64,000 nt of DNA from Streptomyces abyssalis (GCF_001751365.1 NZ_LJGT01000038.1:845540-909539); one strand, 5' to 3'; counted from the stretch's first letter, positions 29,747-38,322 are shown. Notes: a model not told the origin generated them from the letters alone. Made by a program: numbers and translations.

Positions 29747-30094
29747 CTACTCGCCCGGCAGGGCCTCCCGGATCGCCTTCACGGCGGCCGTCGGGTCGTA
29801 GTCCTCGGGGACGCCTTCCACCATGATGATGTCGCCCTCGATGTGCCGGGAGCGCAGCGGCGCGATATCCCGGTACGCAGGCGAGTCCCACCACGCCCGC
29901 GCCTCGGCGATCCCCGGGAAGCCGATCATCACGACGTGCCCGGGCCAGCTGCCTTCCTTCACCTCGTGCTGCGTGGCGTGCACGAGGTAGCGCCCGCCGT
30001 GCTGCTCGAAGGTGGCGGGGAGCCGCTCGATGTACTCGGCGATCTCCGGGTGCGGCTCGGCTTCCTGCAGATGAGCGATGACGTAGGCGGGCAT
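29747..30094 (-). CDS. DUF1330 domain-containing protein
   Basis: 115 residues beginning MPAYVIAHLQEAEPHPEIAEYIE, with GGRYLVHATQHEVKEGSWPGHVVMIGFPG and ARAWWDSPAYRDIAPLR. This is the dimeric ferredoxin-like DUF1330 family. The ATG at 30092-30094 is the start because the fold begins at once. Function unknown. It is convergent with the DUF5994 gene. Confidence 0.85.
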   Translation of the reverse strand: MPAYVIAHLQEAEPHPEIAEYIERLPATFEQHGGRYLVHATQHEVKEGSWPGHVVMIGFPGIAEARAWWDSPAYRDIAPLRSRHIEGDIIMVEGVPEDYDPTAAVKAIREALPGE

Positions 30095-30236
30095 GGCGTC
30101 CTTCCGGTCGGCCGGGCTCCGTACGCCGAGGCTGCCATGCCGGCGCACACGGATCGATGACCTGACAGGTCATGGGATCCGGCAACCCGGACCGGCGCCG
30201 CGCACACATCCTGCGGTACCCGGCCGGACAAGCGGG

Positions 30237-30749
30237 TCAGAGCGCTTCCTTGTTCTCCTTCGGCGCCTCTCCAGACGTATGTACCGGAGGTTCCACGCTC
30301 CACGGGAAGTTGATCCACTCATCGGTACGCCGCCACACGTACTCGCACTTCACCGCGGACTGCGACTTCTCGTAGATCACCGCGCTGCGCACCTCCGCGA
30401 CGTGCTCCGCGCAGAACTCCTGCACCAGCTTCAACGTCCGCCCCGTGTCCGCGACATCGTCCGCGATGAGCACCTTCTTCTCGCTCAGGTCCACGACGTT
30501 GGGTACGGGCGGCAGCATGACCGGCATGTCCAGGGTCTTGCCGACCCCCGTGTAGAACTCGACGTTCATGACATGCAGGTTCTTCACGTCCAGCGCGTAG
30601 CCGAGCCCGCCCGCGACGAACAGGCCGCCGCGCGCGATGGACAGAATGATGTCCGGGTCGTACCCGTCGTCGGCGACGGCCTGCGCCAACTCCCGTACCG
30701 CCTGCCCGAACATCGGGTACGTCAGGTTCTCCCGCTGTTCACCGCTCAC
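30237..30749 (-). CDS. Type I phosphoribosyltransferase (purine PRTase-like)
   Basis: 170 residues. The PRPP loop is KKVLIADDVADTGRTLKLV (about 95-113), and PDIILSIARGGLFVAGGLGYAL is the conserved N-terminal strand-loop. It resembles xanthine/hypoxanthine phosphoribosyltransferases. The GTG at 30747-30749 has GGGAGGGG upstream. It follows dcd by 29 bp on the same strand, so the two are probably one operon for nucleotide salvage. Confidence 0.85.
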   Translation of the reverse strand: MSGEQRENLTYPMFGQAVRELAQAVADDGYDPDIILSIARGGLFVAGGLGYALDVKNLHVMNVEFYTGVGKTLDMPVMLPPVPNVVDLSEKKVLIADDVADTGRTLKLVQEFCAEHVAEVRSAVIYEKSQSAVKCEYVWRRTDEWINFPWSVEPPVHTSGEAPKENKEAL

Positions 30750-30778
30750 GCCCGCCCCTCCCTCTCGATCGGCTCCGG

Positions 30779-31354
30779 TCAGACCTGCGTCCGGTGGAAG
30801 TTCATGTACGAGCGCGAGGGGGTCGGGCCCCGCTGCCCCTGATAGCGGGAGCCGTTCGGCGTCGACCCGTACGGATGCTCCGCAGGCGACGTCAGCCGGA
30901 ACATGCACAACTGCCCGATCTTCATGCCGGGCCACAGCTTCATCGGCAGCGTCGCCACGTTCGACAACTCCAGGGTCACGTGGCCCGAGAAGCCCGGATC
31001 GATGAAACCCGCGGTCGAGTGCGTCAGCAGGCCGAGCCGCCCCAGCGAACTCTTCCCCTCCAGGCGGGAGGCGATATCGTCGGGCAACGTGATCACTTCG
31101 TACGTCGACGCGAGCGCGAACTCACCGGGGTGAAGGATGAAGGGCTCGTCACCCACCGCCTCGATCAGCCTTGTCAGATCGGGCTGTTCGACGGCGGGGT
31201 CGATGTGCGGATACCGGTGATTCTCGAACACCCGGAAATAGCGGTCCAGTCGGACGTCGATGCTGGAGGGCTGCACCATCGCGGGATCGTACGGATCGAT
31301 CCGCACCCGGCCGGCGTCGATCTCCGCCCGGATGTCCTTGTCAGAGAGAAGCAC
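30779..31354 (-). CDS. dcd: dCTP deaminase
   Basis: 191 residues, the usual length. It converts dCTP to dUTP for thymidylate supply. Visible motifs are [18 protein letters not shown], the active-site [35 protein letters not shown] (key Ser, Arg and Glu) and GQLCMFRL. The GTG at 31352-31354 has no strong ribosome site. It leads an apparent two-gene operon with the phosphoribosyltransferase. Confidence 0.94.
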   Translation of the reverse strand: MLLSDKDIRAEIDAGRVRIDPYDPAMVQPSSIDVRLDRYFRVFENHRYPHIDPAVEQPDLTRLIEAVGDEPFILHPGEFALASTYEVITLPDDIASRLEGKSSLGRLGLLTHSTAGFIDPGFSGHVTLELSNVATLPMKLWPGMKIGQLCMFRLTSPAEHPYGSTPNGSRYQGQRGPTPSRSYMNFHRTQV

Positions 31355-31469
31355 GGGCCAGAGACTACGCGCCCAGCGAGGGGCCGGCCCAATCGAACCT
31401 GCCCCACGGCTGCGCACGGCGGGCGAACCGCCCGCACTCGTCCGTACTCGCCCGTACTCGCCCGGGCAG

Positions 31470-31739
31470 CTACCGCTCGCGGCGCGCGGGGCGCGGCACG
31501 TACGGGGCGTCGGGGTCCGAAGCGTCGGGATACGGAGCGTCGGGCGCCGGCCCTGCGCCGGGTGCCGCTGCCGACGCCGTTCCCGGTGCCTGGACCGGGA
31601 CGGCCTGCCGCAGACGGGCACACCGCGGACACCGCAGCAGCCGCCCGGGACCGATGCGCCCGCTCCGCAGGTTCTGCATCGGGAACGTCGAGGTACTGAA
31701 CACGTGCCCCTCGGCACACTGAACGACGGTGGCCTCCAT
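31470..31739 (-). CDS. Small zinc-ribbon-like protein
   Basis: 89 residues. Two Cys pairs ([10 protein letters not shown] and [17 protein letters not shown]) look like a treble-clef or zinc-ribbon site. The last 40 residues are Pro/Ala-rich and disordered. GGGGAGAGGAG precedes the ATG. The function is unknown. Confidence 0.62.
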   Translation of the reverse strand: MEATVVQCAEGHVFSTSTFPMQNLRSGRIGPGRLLRCPRCARLRQAVPVQAPGTASAAAPGAGPAPDAPYPDASDPDAPYVPRPARRER

Positions 31740-31976
31740 CGCTCTCCTCTCCCCAAGTGCGTGGTCGCCAAGTATCTGGTCGACGAAAGCCACATTAGGG
31801 GATCAAACTGACAGCCTTCCGCCCGGCCGCCCACACATACGCTACGCCCCCAACTCCCTTGCCCCGAGGGCACGGACCCCGTGCCGGAGCAGCAAAAAGA
31901 CCCCTCGCTCCGGTGCGGCGGGGTCTGTCATGAGGTAGAGTATCGGGCGTTGAAGCCGATGATCGAATGGCTCCTC

Positions 31977-32050
31977 GCGGGTGTAGTTTAATGGTAGAAC
32001 ATGAGCTTCCCAAGCTCAGAGCGCGGGTTCGATTCCCGTCACCCGCTCCA
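31977..32050 (+). tRNA. tRNA-Gly (anticodon CCC)
   Basis: A 74-nt gene with encoded CCA. The acceptor arm GCGGGTG pairs with CACCCGC. The D arm is TAGTTTAATGGTAGA, the anticodon stem TGAGC/GCTCA holds the loop TTCCCAA (anticodon CCC), and the T arm is GCGGG-TTCGATT-CCCGT. Its 3' 44 bp are the integration target of the downstream element. Confidence 0.95.
32007..32050 (+). repeat. attL core (tRNA 3' end)
   Basis: 44 bp from the anticodon loop to the encoded CCA, identical to 48,250-48,293 and 49,618-49,661, and similar to 51,818-51,864. The integrase gene begins the element immediately inside. Confidence 0.92.
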
Positions 32051-32055
32051 CGACA

Positions 32056-32082
32056 AAGGCCCAGGTCACAGACCCGGGCCTT
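32056..32082 (+). terminator. tRNA terminator hairpin
   Basis: AAGGCCC-A-GGTC, ACA loop, GACC-C-GGGCCTT, then a T-rich tract. Similar hairpins follow the att copies at 48,293 and 51,864. Confidence 0.85.
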
Positions 32083-32101
32083 GTTTGTTGTCTAGACCGC
32101 T

Positions 32102-33274
32102 CTAAGCGTCTTGCACCAGATCCGCACCAGAAGGCGCGTCGCCGTCCCCCTGCGCCGCCTTCTTCCGCTCAGCGCGTACCCGTGCGTCGATCCCGCCGGC
32201 CACCTCTTTCTGTCGCTCCTCGTTCGAGTGCTGATAGATCAGCGCGGCCCGCTCGGAGGACTGGCCCGCCCGGACCATCGTGTCCTTGAGCGTGGCGCCG
32301 CTCTGCGTCGACAGGGTGTGCCCGGTGTGACGAAGATCGTAGAAGCGGAAACCCTCGGGCATCCCGACCTTGGTCCGGGCGCGCCGCCACTTCCGGCCGA
32401 AGGAGCTTCGCCGGAACGGCGCGCCCTTCTCACCGACGAACAGCAAGCCATCCCGACCCTTCTCCGCGAACCAGTCGAGGTGCCGGCGGAGGTCGGTGCG
32501 GAGGAAGTCCGGCAGGACGACGAGCCGCACGCCCGCCTCGGACTTCGTGGGCCCGGTGGCCCGCTCTCCGGTGGTCAGTTCGGGTGAGGCCAGAGTGATC
32601 CGGAGCGTCATCGCGTCCAGGTCGACATCGCGGCGCCGGAGTTCCGCTTGCTCCTCGGGCCTCAGCGGGCCATACGCGCCGAGGTAGACCATCAGCTTCC
32701 AGCGCACGCCGATCGCGTTCGCGAGGGCATCCACCTGGTCCACGGTGGCGACGGGACGTTCCGGAGCGACCTCCTTGCCGGCTCCGCGAATCCGGCAGGG
32801 GTTCCGGCGGATCAGTTCATCGTCGGTCGCGGTCTGCATGATGGCCTTGAGCAGCCGATACGCCTTGGCGACCGTCGTCGGAGCTTCCGTCGCGGTCAAG
32901 CGCTCCGTACGCCAGGTACGGACGCGAGGTGAGGTGATCTCGTCCAGGTCGAGACCACCGAAGGTGGGCAGGATGTGCAGCCGGAGGAGTCGTCGGTACA
33001 GCTCGCTCGTTGTCGGCGACAAGCCGCGTTCCCTCACCCATTGCGAGGCGTACAGCTCGAAGTTGACCGCCCCGGCGTCCGGGTCCTGCCAGTTACCCCG
33101 AGAGAGGTCGGCTTCCACCTGTGAGAGCCAGACTTCCGCGTCGGTCTTGGTCTCGAAAGTCTGAGGCGCCCGGCGTTCCATCCCCTCTGGGTCCAGATAG
33201 CTCGCCGTCCAACGACCAGACCGGTACTGGCGAACGGCTCCGAAGCGACGCCGCCTCCCCTTGCTGTTTCCCAT
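32102..33274 (-). CDS. int: Tyrosine recombinase integrase
   Basis: 390 residues. An N-terminal AP2-like/arm-binding region (RYRSGRWTASYLDPEGMERRAPQTFETKTDAEVWL) is followed by a SAM-like core-binding domain (about 65-165). The catalytic domain has Arg in YGPLRPEEQAELRRRDVD, the HxxR-box region FYDLRHTGHTLSTQSGA, and the nucleophile Tyr in AALIYQHS. It integrates the element into the tRNA-Gly 3' end and, with Xis, excises it. The ATG overlaps the xis stop by one base. Confidence 0.94.
   Translation of the reverse strand: MGNSKGRRRRFGAVRQYRSGRWTASYLDPEGMERRAPQTFETKTDAEVWLSQVEADLSRGNWQDPDAGAVNFELYASQWVRERGLSPTTSELYRRLLRLHILPTFGGLDLDEITSPRVRTWRTERLTATEAPTTVAKAYRLLKAIMQTATDDELIRRNPCRIRGAGKEVAPERPVATVDQVDALANAIGVRWKLMVYLGAYGPLRPEEQAELRRRDVDLDAMTLRITLASPELTTGERATGPTKSEAGVRLVVLPDFLRTDLRRHLDWFAEKGRDGLLFVGEKGAPFRRSSFGRKWRRARTKVGMPEGFRFYDLRHTGHTLSTQSGATLKDTMVRAGQSSERAALIYQHSNEERQKEVAGGIDARVRAERKKAAQGDGDAPSGADLVQDA
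32113..32131 (+). repeat. Left integrase arm-type repeat
   Basis: GCACCAGA-N3-GCACCAGA, lying in the 3' end of int. The same 8-mer pair with 3-nt spacing recurs at 48,124-48,142 near the right end, in the same orientation, as expected of integrase arm sites. Confidence 0.6.
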
Positions 33275-33489
33275 CAGGCAGCCGCCTTCCGGGCCCTGAC
33301 CCGACGCGGGCGCATCGGCTGGACGGTTCTCTCCTCGATGTACGCGGCCAGCGCGCTCTCAGGGATGCGCACGTGACGGCCGACCTTCACGAAGGTGATG
33401 CGCCGCTCGGCGATCAGGCGGCGGGGGAATCGAACGGTGGTGCCGAGGAGTTCGGCGACCTGGTCGACGCTGAGGTACCGGTCCGTCAT
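33274..33489 (-). CDS. xis: Excisionase (helix-turn-helix)
   Basis: 71 residues. YLSVDQVAELLGTTVRFPRRLIAERRITFVKVGRHVRIPESALAAYIEE is a MerR-type excise domain, with a basic tail. The ATG overlaps the repSA stop (ATGA). The order repSA-xis-int with overlapping codons is typical of pSAM2-family elements and suggests coordinated translation. Confidence 0.9.
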   Translation of the reverse strand: MTDRYLSVDQVAELLGTTVRFPRRLIAERRITFVKVGRHVRIPESALAAYIEERTVQPMRPRRVRARKAAA

Positions 33490-34889
33490 CGTGCGATCTC
33501 TCCTTCCGTGCTGGTGGCGGTTGGTGTGCTGGGGTCAGCGAGCGACGCGGACAGCCATTGCTCGATCGGGTCGAGGCCGGTTCCGACGAAGGACCAGTGC
33601 GCGAGAACGAGCGTGGTCTCTTCGCGGGAGCCGTTGTCGTCCACCGGCTGTGGATGGTTTTCGCCGCGTGCGATGGCGGCTTGGAGGCGGCGCCATTCGG
33701 CGCGGGCGGCGCGGAGAGCGCCGAGGGTGGTGGAGTAGCGGCGGGTCTTGGTGGAGAAGTGGCCGCGGAAGCCGAGCATGTGGGCCCAGGCCCGCAGCCG
33801 CAGGTGTGCCAGGTCCTTACGCGCACCGAGGGCCCAGGCGGTGCGGATCATGCGTTCCGCGTGCGGGTTGAGGTCGAGCTGGGCGAGTTCGCCGACGAAC
33901 CTCAGACGGCGGTCGAGCGTCCCCGTGGCTGTCTCTGCGCCCTTGGTGGCGTACTTGGCGATGTACGCCGCGACAGCCCGGTCGGTCAGCTCTTGCCCGC
34001 CGTCGAAGTCGGGTCCGTGGATGGTGCGTACGTCGAGCTGACGGCCGAAGGCGAAGGAGTGCGCGCGGCCGTCGACGTCGGGGCCGGCCACGGTGGCCTT
34101 CCCGGCAGCGGCCTCGATGGCATCGGTCAGCAGCTCGGCAGTCGCCCAGGCCGGGGGCGAAGTGTCGCCACCCTCGGGCCCGTCGAGGCGGACCACGGCA
34201 TGGAAGTGGACGGCACCGCGCTTCTGGTACTCGGCGACCTTGGCGAAGGACACGCGGGCGAAGTGCCGGAAGGCCCGCTGAGTGAGTCCGGCTCGCTTGG
34301 CGATCTCGCGGCGCAGGTAGATGGTGAAGCGCCGCCACAGGGCCCCGGCGTGCGCGTTCCACAGGACGGCGGCTTCGTAGTCGTAGCGGGCAGGATTCAG
34401 CGGCATCCCGAGGACGCCGTCGCCCTGGTCGTGACGCTTGCCGCACCGGCACCGGCGTACTGAACCACCGGGCCCGGTGGGCCGGTTGTGGACGGGGCCG
34501 AAGCTCGGAGCGGTGAACGTCGCGAAGACGCGCGGATGCGAAGTGACCGTCTCAGGCGTGCCTTTGCCGCCCCGCAGTCCGGCGGTGATCAGGTGAAACG
34601 TGTCACGGCGGTACGTCTCGGCGCAGGCCGCACAGCGGGTCGTGCGGCGGTTGCCGCAGCGCACCAGGAGGTGACCGGCAGGCATCTCGGCCGAGTTGAG
34701 GCGGTGCAGTTCGGCACCGATCACACCCGTCCTGGTGTTGAGGCGGTGTTCGGTCCGCTGGCCGGCAAGGCGTACGGGGTTGGTGCAGCCGCCGAGCGTG
34801 GAGAGCTGGCGGAGGATACCGGGCAGCGTCCCCGTTGAGGCGAGCGTCCCGAGTTCCTTGAGTGGGGTCGGGCTCTTGCGGGTGATGAT
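33486..34889 (-). CDS. repSA: RepSA-type replication initiator
   Basis: About 467 residues. Cysteine motifs VRCGNRRTTRCAAC and RRCRCGKRHDQG frame HPRVFATFTAPSFGPVHNRP. They are followed by the HUH-like VHFHAVVRLDGP and AVAAYIAKYATKG with spaced Tyr residues, all features of rolling-circle initiators of AICEs. The start is unresolved. AAAGGAG lies 6 bp before an ATC-ATC pair at 34,884-34,889, and no in-frame ATG, GTG or TTG is near. I give the first ATC as boundary; the start could lie further up (the frame is open to 35,198) or at the GTG of VIGAELHRL. Confidence 0.8.
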   Translation of the reverse strand: MITRKSPTPLKELGTLASTGTLPGILRQLSTLGGCTNPVRLAGQRTEHRLNTRTGVIGAELHRLNSAEMPAGHLLVRCGNRRTTRCAACAETYRRDTFHLITAGLRGGKGTPETVTSHPRVFATFTAPSFGPVHNRPTGPGGSVRRCRCGKRHDQGDGVLGMPLNPARYDYEAAVLWNAHAGALWRRFTIYLRREIAKRAGLTQRAFRHFARVSFAKVAEYQKRGAVHFHAVVRLDGPEGGDTSPPAWATAELLTDAIEAAAGKATVAGPDVDGRAHSFAFGRQLDVRTIHGPDFDGGQELTDRAVAAYIAKYATKGAETATGTLDRRLRFVGELAQLDLNPHAERMIRTAWALGARKDLAHLRLRAWAHMLGFRGHFSTKTRRYSTTLGALRAARAEWRRLQAAIARGENHPQPVDDNGSREETTLVLAHWSFVGTGLDPIEQWLSASLADPSTPTATSTEGEIAR

Positions 34890-34977
34890 GGTCTTCTCCT
34901 TTCGGCTTCGGTCGGAAGGGGCCGGGCTGCCGGGGCGGTGGATGCTTGGCGGTATCGAGACCGCCCCGGTAGCCGCT

Positions 34978-35238
34978 TCAGCGGCGGTGCTGGGAGCCCA
35001 GGAGCGAGCGCAGGACCACGGCGGCCACGGCGACGGATATGGCCGAGACGGCGACGGCGGTGAGCAGGGCCGTGAGGACGACGCCGCCCAGGAGCACGGT
35101 GGCAACGGCTCCTGTGCTGACCGAGGGCAGCGAACGGCGTACGGGCGCCGGGGCGGCCGGTTGGTGACCGTGGATGACGGGACTTGAACCCGCGACATTC
35201 GCCGTGGGGTCCTGCGAGAGCTGGGGCTTGAGCAGCAT
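34978..35238 (-). CDS. SpdD-like plasmid-spread membrane protein
   Basis: 86 residues. The C-terminal half is two hydrophobic stretches (VATVLLGGVVLTALLTAVAVSAISVAVAAVVLRSLLG), as in SpdD/SpdB mobile-element transfer proteins that help a plasmid spread in the mycelium. GGAG precedes the ATG at 35,238. The N-terminal residues NVAGSSPVIHG are encoded by a stretch that reads like a tRNA T arm. Confidence 0.7.
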   Translation of the reverse strand: MLLKPQLSQDPTANVAGSSPVIHGHQPAAPAPVRRSLPSVSTGAVATVLLGGVVLTALLTAVAVSAISVAVAAVVLRSLLGSQHRR

Positions 35239-35252
35239 GGTTGGTTCTCCGT

Positions 35253-35447
35253 TCAGTCGTGGGTGCCGTTGACGACGTCGACCCCGTCGCGGGTGCCGTT
35301 GTCGATGGCGGGGGCGAGGAAGGTGTCGGCGAGGTAGAAGCCGAAGAGGGCGATCACGACGACGAGCCAGACGCGGACGCCGAGGAACTTCACGGCGCCC
35401 CAGGTGATGAGGCCGAGGACGACGACCAGGGGCAGAGTCACGTTCAC
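35253..35447 (-). CDS. Small two-helix membrane protein of the transfer cluster
   Basis: 64 residues, nearly all hydrophobic (LPLVVVLGLITWGAVKFLGVRVWLVVVIALFGFYLADTFLAPAI). GTG start at 35,445-35,447 with GGAGA before it. It is 14 bp from spdD and 16 bp from the next gene, so it belongs to the same transcript. It probably acts in intramycelial spread, judged by position. Confidence 0.7.
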   Translation of the reverse strand: MNVTLPLVVVLGLITWGAVKFLGVRVWLVVVIALFGFYLADTFLAPAIDNGTRDGVDVVNGTHD

Positions 35448-35463
35448 GAGGTCAGGTCTCCTT

Positions 35464-35655
35464 TCAGCGGACGGGGCAGCGGTGCGTACGGGCGGCGAGT
35501 TCGGCGGCGGCGCGCGAGTCGTAGTCGGCGGAGAAGCCGCAGCGCGGGGCGGTGCAGGCGGCGGTGTGCTTCTCTCGTCCGCGGTTGTCGTAGGCGGTGC
35601 CGACCTGGACGGGGCCGACGCGGGTTACGCGGCGGAAGCGGCGGTTCATGGGCAC
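35464..35655 (-). CDS. SpdA-like mobile element transfer protein
   Basis: 63 residues with RFRRVTRVGPVQVGTAYDNRGREKHTAACTAPRCGFSADYDSRAAAELAARTHRCPV, which closely matches the short transfer proteins of Streptomyces AICEs. Three Cys and one His may bind zinc. GTG at 35,653 with AGGAGA fits better than the internal ATG at 35,649. Confidence 0.82.
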   Translation of the reverse strand: MPMNRRFRRVTRVGPVQVGTAYDNRGREKHTAACTAPRCGFSADYDSRAAAELAARTHRCPVR

Positions 35656-35674
35656 GGCGAGTTCTCCTGTCTGA

Positions 35675-36307
35675 TCAGGTGAGTTGGGCGGCGATCTGTT
35701 CGGCGAGCGGTGCGGGGACGCCGAGGCGGGCGCGGAGTGAGTCGGTGTCGATGCGGGCGCCGGTACGGGCCTGATGGGCGTCGGCGACCTTGCGTGCGTG
35801 CGCGACGAGGGCGGCCGGGACCGGCGGAGCGATGTCCGGCGGGGCGGGCAAAGGCGCCGGCTCCTCAGCCACCGGCTCAACGGGAGCTGTGGACTCCTGC
35901 TCGGCAGTCAAGACGGGCTCCGAACTCTCCTCCGCAGCAGGCTCGTTCGAGCCGTGGGCGAGAAGCGTTCCGCCGAGGAAGGCCAGGGCGGGCCACCCGG
36001 CGACGAGGATGCGGAGCCAGTCAGGGACGTCGTTCAGGTCGAGGAGGCCGGCAGTGGAGACGTTCGCGCCGAGCGACGCAGCCAGGGCGATGAGGAACCA
36101 GCACCAGCCCGCCGCCTTGTCCTTTCCGGACCTCAGCCGCCGCCACGCGGCGACCAGGAGCAGGTCGACGGAGACCGGATAGGCCCACGCCTTCCAGCCG
36201 TCCTGTCCGGCAGCCGAGGCCAAGTCGTGCAGGTGCGCGAAGGACAGCGCGGCGGCGATGACGGCCTGGACGAGTACGGCGTCGACACGAGCCAGTTGTG
36301 CACGCAC
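35675..36307 (-). CDS. DUF2637 membrane protein
   Basis: 210 residues: about four membrane helices (VDAVLVQAVIAAALSFAHLHDLA, then WAYPVSVDLLLVAAWRRLRSG, WFLIALAASLGANVSTAGLL, ILVAGWPALAFLGGTLLAH), then a Pro/Glu-rich linker and a C-terminal helix-turn-helix-like segment (ARIDTDSLRARLGVPAPLAEQIAAQL). It is usual in AICEs between tra and spd genes. GTG start behind GGAGG. Confidence 0.85.
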   Translation of the reverse strand: MRAQLARVDAVLVQAVIAAALSFAHLHDLASAAGQDGWKAWAYPVSVDLLLVAAWRRLRSGKDKAAGWCWFLIALAASLGANVSTAGLLDLNDVPDWLRILVAGWPALAFLGGTLLAHGSNEPAAEESSEPVLTAEQESTAPVEPVAEEPAPLPAPPDIAPPVPAALVAHARKVADAHQARTGARIDTDSLRARLGVPAPLAEQIAAQLT

Positions 36308-36390
36308 AGGGAGCCTCCTTTCTGTGTTCAGGCATGGGAGGGGTAGGGACGTGGCGTGAGGCGGTCACGCCGACCGGGTGAGGGTGTGGA

Positions 36391-37767
36391 TCAGTCCGTG
36401 ACGGGCCAGGGCTTCACGAGCGAGATCGGCCGCTCGACGGGCTGAGCCGGAACCACGGGCCGGAAGCGCTCCAGCGCGGGCACGTCGGGCACCAGGTGCG
36501 CGGCTTCCTGGCAGACGGCGGCAGCATCGGCCAGCGACAGGTACGGCGTACGGATGCGGGACCAGCCACCGGAGGTGTCACCGGCCACGGCCAATCCGGG
36601 CCGCTCCGGAGCGATGGCGCAGGCAGCCTCGACCGCTTCCGGGGCGATGTCACCGAGCGCCATTTTGGCCGAGGGCTCATCGTTGACTCGGTGGCAGACG
36701 CGGCCGGAGAGCTGGGCACGGAGCATCGTCGCTCCCTTGCCCAGTTCGGCACCGAAGCGCTGGCCGCACACCTCCAGGTAGATGCCGGCGGCGCGTCCGA
36801 GCTGGGCGAGCCGGATGAGCTGGGTGACCATCTCGTCCCGCCTCTCCTCGTCCTTCCGCGTGGCGACGAGGAAGAGTTCGGCGATCTCGTCCACGAACAG
36901 CACCACCGGCACCGGCCGTTGATGCTCCGGCAGCCCCCACACGTCCGAGGTGATCTCCTCGTCCGGCGTACTCGGAGCTATCCCCTGCCGGGCTTTGATG
37001 AGGTCGTAGCGCTCCTCCATCAGCCGCACCAGCACCGGCAGCAGCTCAGCCGCCTCACCCGGCTCGGTCGCCAGCGCCGACAACCGCGAGGCGAACGGTG
37101 CCAGCTCCACCCCGCGCTTGCAGTCGATCCCTGCCAGCGCCACCGGCTGACCGGCGAGCCCGGCGACCAGGTGCCGCAGGTACATCGACTTCCCCGACAG
37201 CGTGGCGCCGAGGGTGAGTTGGTGGGGTATCGCGCGGTAGTCCCGTACGAACGCGGTAGCGTCCTCCCGCAGAGCCACTGGCACCCGCAGGAAGCCGCCA
37301 CCCGCCTTACGAGGCATCCGCACCCGGTCCAGCACGTCGAAGCCGACGAGCCGCAGTTCGACCACACCGGGCTTGACCACGTCCACGTAGACGGCATGAA
37401 CCCCCCAGGCGTGACGCAGCCGTTCAGCCGAGGCCGCCACGTCCGCCGGTTCCTGACCCGGAGCGAGCCGCAACCGCAGCCGCATCCCCGTCGAGGTCGG
37501 CCGCAGCATTCCGCGGCGAGGAGGCACCGGCCGCACCTCGCGACGAGTCGTCGCGCGTGTGGCCAACACCCGCAGCCGGGACGGCGGAACGGTCAGTCCG
37601 CAAGAGTCCATGACCGACCCGTACGAACCCAACAGCCGGGCCACCGACACCGGCAAGCCCACCGTGGACCAGTACGCGGCCGGATGCCGGGCCCGGAGGT
37701 AGGCGGCCCCGCCACCAGCAACGGCGAGGGGACCACCCACCTCCATCATGGTCATCAGTTCCGACAT
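36391..37767 (-). CDS. traB: TraB/FtsK-SpoIIIE conjugal DNA translocase
   Basis: 458 residues. Walker A is LGATLSGKSMYLRHL (near residue 195), Walker B is VPVVLFVDEIAELFLVA (near 305), and AGIYLEVCGQRFGAELGKGATMLRAQLSGRV follows. It pumps double-stranded DNA into the recipient as a hexamer, as in Streptomyces conjugation. ATG at 37,767 lies 5 bp after the stop of the upstream gene; an upstream GTG at 37,800 would overlap that gene by 29 bp. Confidence 0.9.
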   Translation of the reverse strand: MSELMTMMEVGGPLAVAGGGAAYLRARHPAAYWSTVGLPVSVARLLGSYGSVMDSCGLTVPPSRLRVLATRATTRREVRPVPPRRGMLRPTSTGMRLRLRLAPGQEPADVAASAERLRHAWGVHAVYVDVVKPGVVELRLVGFDVLDRVRMPRKAGGGFLRVPVALREDATAFVRDYRAIPHQLTLGATLSGKSMYLRHLVAGLAGQPVALAGIDCKRGVELAPFASRLSALATEPGEAAELLPVLVRLMEERYDLIKARQGIAPSTPDEEITSDVWGLPEHQRPVPVVLFVDEIAELFLVATRKDEERRDEMVTQLIRLAQLGRAAGIYLEVCGQRFGAELGKGATMLRAQLSGRVCHRVNDEPSAKMALGDIAPEAVEAACAIAPERPGLAVAGDTSGGWSRIRTPYLSLADAAAVCQEAAHLVPDVPALERFRPVVPAQPVERPISLVKPWPVTD

Positions 37768-37771
37768 CAGG

Positions 37772-38122
37772 TCAGGCCCCCACACCGGCCGGAACGGCAC
37801 CAGGGGCGACAGCCGCCGCCCGGTAGGCGATGCCGTGCCGCTGCTGCCCGTTGAACACCGAGTCCCACGGCCGGGCGATCAGTCCCGGCAGCGAGACCGG
37901 AGCGCCGAGCGTCAGCCCGTCAGAGACGCCGCTTTCCGGCACGGTCACATGGATCAGCGAGGACTCCCCTTCGTCGATGTAGACGACGCCGACCTTCATC
38001 AACGCCTCACCGCTGACAGCGTCCTTGGCGATCTCGCCGGTCTGCCGGTCCCGCACCTTCGGCTCAGGCACCTCGGTCAGCAGGATCGTGGCGTTCTCGG
38101 TCTGCACACGGATGGTCTTCAA
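37772..38122 (-). CDS. SCO3933-like AICE protein
   Basis: 116 residues with VPEPKVRDRQTGEIAKD, VTVPESGVSDGLTLGAPVSLPGLIARPWDSVFNGQQRHGIAYRA, a pattern conserved in AICEs next to traB. Its role is unknown. TTG at 38,120-38,122 with GAAGGAGA upstream is the best start; an ATG at 38,158 is possible but lacks a ribosome site. The first gene of the transfer operon, it faces the operator-rich region at 38,165-38,254. Confidence 0.8.
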   Translation of the reverse strand: MKTIRVQTENATILLTEVPEPKVRDRQTGEIAKDAVSGEALMKVGVVYIDEGESSLIHVTVPESGVSDGLTLGAPVSLPGLIARPWDSVFNGQQRHGIAYRAAAVAPGAVPAGVGA

Positions 38123-38164
38123 GGTCTCTTCTCCTTCAGTCACAGCCGGGACCATCAACGCCTA

Positions 38165-38178
38165 GTCGTCTAGACAAG
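38165..38178. promoter_or_regulatory. Candidate KorSA-like operator 1
   Basis: GTCGTCTAGACAAG, a near-palindrome around GTCTAGAC, 43 bp upstream of the transfer operon. Such sites fit HutC/KorSA-type GntR regulators. Confidence 0.55.
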
Positions 38179-38238
38179 ATGCGTCATGACAGCCCCGATT
38201 CGGTTGGGAACACGAACCACTGTGCCACATGCTTGCCC

Positions 38239-38254
38239 ACTCGTCTATACGAGT
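38239..38254. promoter_or_regulatory. Candidate KorSA-like operator 2
   Basis: ACTCGT-CTAT-ACGAGT, a perfect 6-bp inverted repeat in the same interval, sharing TATACGAG with site 4. Confidence 0.55.
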
Positions 38255-38322
38255 ATGCCTCTGCGTGTGTACAAGTCCCGGAGAAGAGGCCCCACTTGCA
38301 GCGCACCGGCCTCCGAGACTCG

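Noticed and set aside
35150..35238. Complete tRNA gene near spdD
   Set aside because: Only a T arm and part of the acceptor strand can be drawn; the 5' half does not pair.
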